From assembly GCF_041146795.1 (NCBI RefSeq), contig NC_135184.1, positions 8,360,967-8,424,966 of the forward strand: a DNA stretch of 64,000 nt. Reading direction: 5' to 3'. The stretch is from Maylandia zebra (taxonomy: Eukaryota; Chordata; Actinopteri; Cichliformes; Cichlidae). The notes under the pieces are model-generated. The model saw only the letters and a program-made list of their open reading frames with translations, was not told the DNA's origin and did no database searches. Shown here one piece after another: positions 56,301 to 64,000 of the stretch (positions within the stretch are counted from its first letter, which is position 1; every line of letters starts with the position of its first letter). The translations under genes and the position numbers were made by a program.

Positions 56301-59300
56301 ATATTGTAGAGTAAAGAGCATTAGGTCTTTACATTAAAACAGTCATTCCCAAATTCAAGAATCCTGTGACCTCTTTAAAAACCAAAAATTCCCATGAAGT
56401 CCACCCAATCTTAAATCTTCAATTGAAAACACAAAAGAAAGTGATGTATTTCTTTGAATGTTTTAATACTAAAAAACAAGAAACACAAGCTGTTGACTAT
56501 GAACTGCTAATGCTACCCAGTCATATGCATAGTCACACTGAGCTCATGTGTTATGACTAATGTGTAACCCACCTGGCACTGGGACACAAAATTCAATGCA
56601 TAAGCATAAAATTTAGGTCAGAGTAATATTTGCAATAACACAAACTAACTGTCTTTTATTACCAGTTTTGATTCACTTTTTATATAAACGAATATAAATA
56701 TGTAACTGTACATACTTGTGAGCAATTTCAAACTGAGTTTCTGTTATTACTGTGGACCACCTGCAACACCGGGCCCACAATTTGGGAATCACTGCCCTAG
56801 AGTAAAAATCACATTGAGGCTTGAGTTGGTTATAAATAAAATAAAATTGAACTAAATTGTTATTAAGCCATCATAAGGGCTTTTAAAAAGGTTAAAATTT
56901 GACCTACAGATAATATATTCATGCACTTTATTGTGCAATGTACAAGAATGCAAAAGAGCAATTTTACTGTGTGGTAGTATAAGCAAGTATGCTGTATGAA
57001 TTTTATTGTATGTATTGAATTCATAATGTGAGCTAAACAAGATATTTTTAACTTTACTAGAAATGATATCAGTTATAATTACAGTTACTGCTGCAGCAGT
57101 GTGGCAATGGTAGTATAAGTGATGCTAGGAAACAACAATGGTGTTATAACAATGCATTGTTAAGCAAATTTCAGACAAGCTGAGTCTATGGTGTCAACAC
57201 ATAAAAACGCTGTTTCCTGTACCTTGAAGCATGCAGTCATAGGCTTTCCTGTCTTTTCTCCCCAGAGCCTCCCAGAAGCCTGGAGGCTCCACCCCCTCAT
57301 CACACTCATGGATGGTCACTTTGCTGCTGCTGTGGAGACCTGCTTCCAGAGGACATCTGAAAGCAGCAAAGAGAGAAATGATATTCAATTCTCAGATGAG
57401 AGTGTAAAATGAGGAAACACTGTCTTTATAAACACTCACTGCTCCTTTATCTTAAGAGCGGCCGTGTTTCCAACACTGCGGGTGTGCAGCTGCGTTTTGC
57501 AGCCGTGCCACAGGTAGATGATGGCCTTGTTGATGTTGAGCAGGATCATGGAGGCTCTAGAGCGAAGGCTGCTGCAGTGACAAGCCACCTCCAGCAGGTG
57601 GCCCTCCACCGGCACTTCACCACGCACACAGTAAAGACGCCACTCACCTGATTAGAGCAGGTAAGCGTGAGTGACAGGAAGTTTTTATCCTTAATCCTTA
57701 ATCAGCAATCCAACATAAATCATATTATAACAACAACAATTTATTTTCTTTATTTAATACCAATATTAAATAATAACAAATAATATAATATAATAACAAT
57801 ATATAAAGGTAAATAGAATAAAAAACGGAAAAGTCCAAATATTTACTCTGAGTGTTCTCCTCCTCCTCCTCCCTTTTGCCTGCATGGACGATCATTCCTC
57901 CATTGAAGCACTGCAGGAAACATGCCGGCTCCTTTCCTTGCTGCACCTGCATCTGTAACACACAGTGGTCAAATTACTCTGTTAAAGTCAAGATTACAAA
58001 TGTATGCACTGTCCATCTTTCTGTACATGTGTACATGTGCGCGTTATAAAGAGAACATTGTACAAAACTTTCATTCTTAGCCATCTTAATGCCATCGTAA
58101 TCTCCTGTGATGAACGATTCAATGGAAGCGGGCTAGTGTGTTACTTCAGTAGCATTTCATAACATCAGCCTTCACCGCAGAGCTGATAATATGTTTTTAA
58201 ACACTGACTGCCTTGTCTCTTGTACCTGTGCCCCTCTCTCCTCATCCAGCTCCACCGTCATCAGTGCTGAGGTCCCCTTCTCGCTGACAGTGGAGTGTCG
58301 CCCCTGCCAGAAGAAGTAGCAGCATTTCTCCTTCCCGGGCCCACTGCTCCTTGCCTCTGGGTTCTGCCTGCGACCAACTAGGGCCAAAATACAGAAACAG
58401 ACAACAAAAGGATCAATAAACCACACTAAAACTACTCTTTTCACTACACAACAAAAAACGTTTACGTCTTTTTGAGTGAGGTGGTGTTGTAATGAATTAT
58501 CAGAGCTCACCTACCTGTTTGTGTGCCATAAAGCACACAAATGCAAAATGTCAAGTAGATCATTTTTACCATGTCAGAATATGACTAGAGACCAACCTGA
58601 GGTGCTGACCATGTACTTCCACTTGACCACATATGCGTCCCCCTCGTGGAACTGGCCTATGCTCTGGCGTGGCAGACGGCTGTAATCAAACTCCAGGATG
58701 TGCCAAACGTCCACAGAAACTGTGACGATCTCCTGAGTCCTCATGGAGTCCTCTGATTCCACTCGACCGTGGCCACGCCCGACATTCACCCCATCCAAAA
58801 TCATGGAAACTGATGACTGCAGGACAGGCAGCATTAGGGTGGCATCGTAAGGCCGGCACTCTCGCCTTGGAGCCTCCTGGGAGAAAGATTGCAGATAGGA
58901 TTAGAATCAAATGAAATGTTAAGATGTGATAGTGAAAACTGAGCCAACAGGCAAAATAAGGCACTTTGACACACTAATGCTTCATACAGCATCTAACCAA
59001 AGGCATATCCGCTCTAATTCCTGGTCCCAGTGTGTAATAAACTGTTCCTGACAAAATGAACTAAGCCTGACTGAGACAGCCCAACAAATAAACAGATGGG
59101 GAGATAAAGTCGATATATCAGGCTTCTCTGATGTGGATAATCTGTGGAATAAAGCTATTTATCCTCATACAACAAGAGCCTGATTTGCACCTTCTGCTCA
59201 GGTACAAGCTCGCAGCCTTCCTTTGGCGTTGGGGACTTTACTTCAGTCCAATCCACGAACTTCTCCTTGAATAAGATTGTCTCATTGTGCTCTGTCAGCC

Positions 59301-62300
59301 TGCCGAATATTGCCCAGTCAGGACGGCCCTGGCCCTTCCTGTGGAGAAGAGCGTGGTTAAAAAAAAAAAGAGTAAAAGGACGTTAAACTTCATGAAACCA
59401 AAAGCCTTTTAAAAACTAAGAAATAAAGTTGATCATTTTAAAACACTATGCATTTTTGGTGTTCGATTGAGGCCAGAAGTAAAAATGTGAAGCAGGCATG
59501 TGTATTCTCACCTGGGTATGAGTTTGTTGCAGCCTCCGGGGTCCAGAGGGTTCACGTCACAGCACGTGTAGTCAAACGTCCCGTTCCACAGGTGTTTAGC
59601 CAGCTGGAAGGCCACCTTCCTTTGGGCCAGAGTCACCTCTTTACCGTGCCACACATACACCTCACTGCCAAAATCAAACACCAAAACCTGCAGCACAGAA
59701 AGCACAACAACCACAGACACCCAGTTAGCACTGCTTCAAACTTAATAAAGCCCTTTTAAGTTACATATGGAGAAAATCATCTATATTATATGCAATAACA
59801 CATGTAGTGTTGTTATATAAATCCCAGAAATAAGAAGTAAAATACAAAAAACTCAAAAAACAATCACTGCAAACATGTTTTAACCTCTGTGTTCTGTGGT
59901 GAGCTATATATAACTCACCACAGTAAATTTTACTAAAGCTTAAAGTTTGCATTTTGAGGAGCACGACTGCTTTGACTGACAGTCACTGAACTGGATTTCT
60001 CATATGAATTTGCAGCTTTATTCCCTTTTTTAAGCATTTTAATGGAAAAATCTAACAGATTATATGGTCTGCTGTTTGCTATAGACCAAGAACATCAAAC
60101 TTATTTTATATCGAGGGCCTTATACAGCCCACTTTGAACTTAACCAGACCAGTGAAACTCTTCTTTCTGTCAATGTAAAAATGTTTAACTACACATTTAA
60201 TCCCTGAGATCTGTTAATATGAGAAGTGCAATTTCAACAGTATTACTCGATTGTTCTATGTGATAAAGAAATGCTGTCGTATTAAATGTATGTCAACAAA
60301 ATAAATAAATTAATATGTAAAATTATGGGAAAAGTTCTGGTAGCTTATTGACCAGATTATCCTGTAATTATAATGCAGAAAAATTTGTAAATTCATAGAA
60401 TGATTTGTTTAACTGTGGACCTAGTCTAAAAAAAAAAAAAAAAAGAAGAAGAAATTTTTCTAGTATAAAAAAAACCCCTTTTCTGCAATTTAATTGTTTA
60501 TTTTTTACATAATTACTCTGGCGCAGTATGAATAGATGTGGTGGAGGTATTTATCAGTAGAATAATATGTTAACTATGCTGAAAATACAATTAAAAGTCT
60601 AATAAAATGATTGTCTCCTTCACATTTCCCAAAGTTGCCCAGTGAGCTGGATTAGAGTCTTTGACATTATGTTTGACACTCTTGCAAGAGACAATCCAAG
60701 AAGTGTGTGCATCACTTTAGTGACTGAAACTCTTGCCCCTTTGTATGTTACTTAGTGCAAATTTGCAGGTGTCTGTGCAATATACAGTGGATGCATGCAG
60801 CTTGCCAACTAAGTGTAAGCTGATAGCTTGACGGTCTCCAAAAATAGTCCTTTCTAGCTCCAGAAAGTTAGCATAGGTTCAGTCCCTGTAAATTCAGGAC
60901 AGTGAATCTCCAGCTTCTTTTTATTTTGCATCTCATATAAAGTTTGCATCAGAAATTCTTTCTCTGATCCACCACCACCACCTTCTAGACTCCAGAGAGT
61001 CCATTCATTATCTTTGACCTTCATCTACAGGTCTGCTTCTTATTTTTTTAAAAGAAACTTTGATTTCTTCCATGTAATATTTCTCTTCTGTAATACAGTG
61101 GTTTGCATTCTCGTGTGGCACATGTGACAGAAATGCTGAAAAGTGTCCCATTCACATGCAAACCAAAAATAAAGCTAAACTACACCAGTGATGAAATCCT
61201 ATTTCCTCTCCGTTCATGAAATCTTTCCAAGTTCAGAAAGCGGAAACGTGAAATTCTGCTGAAAATTTAAAAGCAGCTATCAAAATTATAATGAGGCTTT
61301 TATAGATCACCTCCTTGGATGTCAGGAGGGAGCTGCGTGGGACCTTCCCCCACTCATCATCATCAGGAACCAGCTTATCATCCTGCAGTCTGAAAATACA
61401 GTTGGTTTCCACGATGGCATTCTCAAACTGCTCGTCCTCCTCTGCTGGACCCGCCGCTACAATTAAACATAGTAACCGAAAATGTTAAGATATTATCAAC
61501 GCAAGTGTGTGCAGTGGTTCAAACGCACAGACAAAAGCTTATGTCTTACACTGATATGCCATCTGTCCACCGAGGACTGACCAGAACTCCTGAGTATCTG
61601 GACTCTGTGGGTTCACCCCTTCTTCGATGGTCTGCACCTGGTTCCCCCTGCAGCCCATGTCCTTATTTGTCTGGATGAACGTGGCCAAATCGTTTGCCTG
61701 CATTCACAAAAGAAAAAGAATCATCTTATCAGCTATTAAATATGATAGATTTCAGTTTCATGGGCTAGATTCTGTTTTAATCTGCATGCATAGACGTAAA
61801 CATGGAGGCCAATGAAGTGTAAGCAGATGACAAAGAGGAAACTTTTTAATCCTGTGTGTGGATGTGGAATCTGAGCCTGGAGCGGTGTGGATGTTACATG
61901 AATGGTTTCCCTGAGAGAGTTTTCCAAACTTTTAGGATGTGGAGGCTCACTTAACCACTACTGTCAGCATCTCTTAACTTAACAAGGCTCTAGTAGAGAG
62001 ACACAACGCTCAGCTCGCTCATCTCCCCGAGACAGAGTTGAGTTATCTTGGTGACGACTGGAGTGGTGTAAATTTTGGGTTACTGTTCAAACTAAGGTCA
62101 AATTAAGTGAAGAAAATCAGACCTGTATCTAACTTAGTAACACATACAGAAGCTGTGTCAATGATGATAAAAAAAAAGACTAGACATGTGATTTGCTGTT
62201 TAAACTGACAAGAATAAAGTAGATCTGAGTCGCATATAAAGAAAAATAAAGAGTAAATGTAGCCATATCCTCACCATGATGTTGATGTAGACAACAAATA

Positions 62301-64000
62301 AATTTAGCTTCTTAATTAATCCATTAATACCCCTCAGAAGTAAGAGGTGAAACTTCATAAGAATGTCAAATATTAAAGTCAACAACAAAAAAAGTCATAC
62401 TAAAGAGATTTGGCCGACTGTTTCTTGGCTCTTCATGCATAAAATCACAATAAAGTGTGTAAAGATCACAGAGAAGGAAAACAAATGTTTATTAAAAACT
62501 GTCTAGACAGACGTCCTTTGGGAAAATGGAGAGGCTGAAAACGTGTTTGATGAGGAGCACAGATGGGCATATGTGCCAGTTGGTGTGTGCGCAGAGAATG
62601 AAAGTTAAATAATCAATGAATCTTTTTTTTTCAAACACCAGTATGGCTACTGTAGCTCTGACCACACCAGACAGAGTGGTAACACTCACCTTCGCCTTCT
62701 CAATAACGTTTGAGAACTCTCCCATCCAAACAAAGCAGTGCTCTGGAGTGACCAACAGGAAACAATCCCCGCTGTTCAGAGACGACGCTCTGGGCTCCAC
62801 TAGTCTGGTCTGAACATGACGACGACCTGCAAGAAATATGAAGCCACTTTAATTCATTTTCTCCGTAGATTTATCATAGATGTTCTGCTTGAGGCAAAAC
62901 TTGTGTAGCGCCTTTGAGTATTTTACAAGGACAGATGGAAACGACAATTTGTGTGACCCTTGTTTTCTTATTGGTGGATTATCACAGGAGCAAAAGCCTG
63001 ACTACACGTTGAGATGACCAAATCAACATATGAAAAACAGACTTATTATTCACAGATAGCTGTTGATGTATCATCATTAAAATGCAGATTACAGCCTTTA
63101 AAAAAGATTCTGTTTTGTATACAGCAATTTCCCCTTTTGTTTGTTGCTGTACATACAAAACTCAATATTTTATAATAATAGTATTATTTATTTATTATTC
63201 GGGGCATGACCACTTTTGACTTTCTTGAGGCTACCAACCTAGGCGCCTACAGCAAGATGTCTGCTTCACCTCAATCACTTCATGTTTAAATCACTGAACT
63301 GAATACTGTGAAACATTAAAATTAGGGGTGTGGTTGCCACAGCAGGTGGTGGTGCTGACACAGCTGAGAGCTATCTGCTAATTTAACCCTCTCAGTGCCT
63401 TTTGAAGCCTTATTAATACCATTACATTCAATTGCTGAAATTGCAGAGTTTTCAAGGAAAGTCTAGGATTTATTAGCAGATCCCATGTTTGTGACACGCA
63501 GGTACACAGTTTATGGATGCAGTTTATGATGCAACAATATGACTTTCATATAGAACACTAACTGCAGTATGAACCTAAACATTAACAGCCAGTTTCTGAA
63601 AACTAAAGGTAGTTTTGGCTGCTCATTTTTCCCCAAGGAGAGGGCTTCCCATATTTGATATGGCACAGCTGTTACACCAGATTCGTCTCTCCCATTTATT
63701 CAGATTTGGGATCAGCACAAGGCTGGGTTTGTGTCTCCTCCTGATCTTAAACTAGGTAAAGCAAATGTGTTAACCCCTACCCCACGGTGCCACTAGACCT
63801 AGTTTTAGACTAAATGAAGAATGAATGAAGCTCTCATTTAAAAGGTTCTAGTCCAAGATTATGTTTATTTCATGTCTGGGAGCTGGAAATGACACAGCAT
63901 TAAACAATGGTAGACAGGTTAAGACAAACACACAATATAAGCGAGTTTTCACCTTTGATCTGCATCAGCATGATGTTCTTGTACGGCACAGCGCCGTTGT
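50307..64000 (-). CDS. svil: Supervillin, C-terminal third (gelsolin-like repeats and villin headpiece), 5' end outside window
   Basis: Sixteen exons: 64000-63953 (partial), 62826-62690, 61697-61550, 61456-61311, 59687-59512, 59338-59191, 58876-58597, 58377-58226, 57952-57847, 57647-57440, 57356-57223, 56075-55920, 54880-54737, 54635-54514, 54135-53980 and 50393-50307. Together about 780 aa, in phase. Gelsolin-type strands recur ([56 protein letters not shown]). [24 protein letters not shown] and the headpiece end [13 protein letters not shown] are characteristic of supervillin. It is a peripheral membrane F-actin and myosin II-binding scaffold at cell-substrate contacts and muscle costameres. 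Which teleost paralogue this is cannot be told here. The last intron, 3.6 kb, splits the headpiece. Confidence 0.93.
50394..53979. other. Last intron of supervillin
   Basis: No gene supported. A 184-codon open stretch on the plus strand (53116-53670) shows no domain and is treated as chance. Confidence 0.5.
56340..56794 (+). mobile_element. hAT-like MITE in a supervillin intron
   Basis: Ends CAGTCATTCCCAAATT and AATTTGGGAATCACTG are inverted with one mismatch. The right side (GTGGACCACCTGCA) is related to 47256-47330. No clean 8-bp duplication, so probably old. Confidence 0.6.
59688..61310. other. Supervillin intron
   Basis: Nothing beyond A+T-rich sequence and a poly-A tract near 60429; no nested gene or clear transposon. 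Confidence 0.5.
62827..63952. other. Supervillin intron
   Basis: No nested coding sequence or transposon with definable ends. Confidence 0.5.

Overview
The window looks like teleost fish nuclear DNA, probably a percomorph and possibly a cichlid (inference). Genes have many short exons with GT-AG introns, the conserved genes are vertebrate (supervillin, BAAT/ACOT, a USP), and the rest is packed with fish-type transposons (MULE, Harbinger, hAT, LINE, LTR). There are no bacterial features.

Region 1 (1 to at least 12170) is most of one very large Mutator-like (MULE) transposon. Its long, nearly identical terminal inverted repeats each carry a 25-bp minisatellite with a palindromic core. Inside are two convergent genes. 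A plus-strand transposase (735-6066, six exons) has an N-terminal zinc finger, a MULE DDE core and a SWIM finger. It is broken only by one clean 1.6-kb Harbinger insertion. A minus-strand gene (11216-7918, eleven exons all in phase) encodes a Ulp1/SENP-like cysteine protease, a Cys-rich zinc module and a C-terminal region resembling the DNA-binding and dimerisation domain of transcription factor AP-2. This is my candidate for an undescribed system.

Region 2 (about 13.6-24 kb) is a nest of transposons. A LINE 3' end was hit by a 7-kb Harbinger element (14398-21381, TSD GAG). That element still has an intact 348-aa transposase, but its Myb-like partner gene is frameshifted and was hit by a hAT element (14959-16340, TSD ATAAAAAT) and a deleted LTR retrotransposon (16703-19309, TSD CCTA). 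Two hAT MITEs with 8-bp TSDs and a GC-rich repeat follow.

Region 3 (24-48.3 kb) holds two inverted BAAT/ACOT-family genes, each with three coding exons. The plus copy (24504-27767) has Cys at the nucleophile position and ends in AKL. The minus copy (46682-44259) has Ser there and ends in ANL. Between them lie a compact USP37-like deubiquitinase gene (33043-37131) with a tandemly duplicated 5' exon pair, a mosaic pseudogene made from pieces of the BAAT/ACOT and USP genes (30541-31345), LINE and LTR fragments, an LRR receptor pseudogene and several MITEs.

Region 4 (50307-64000, minus) is the 3' third of supervillin: 16 coding exons covering gelsolin-like repeats and the villin headpiece. Its 5' part lies beyond the window.
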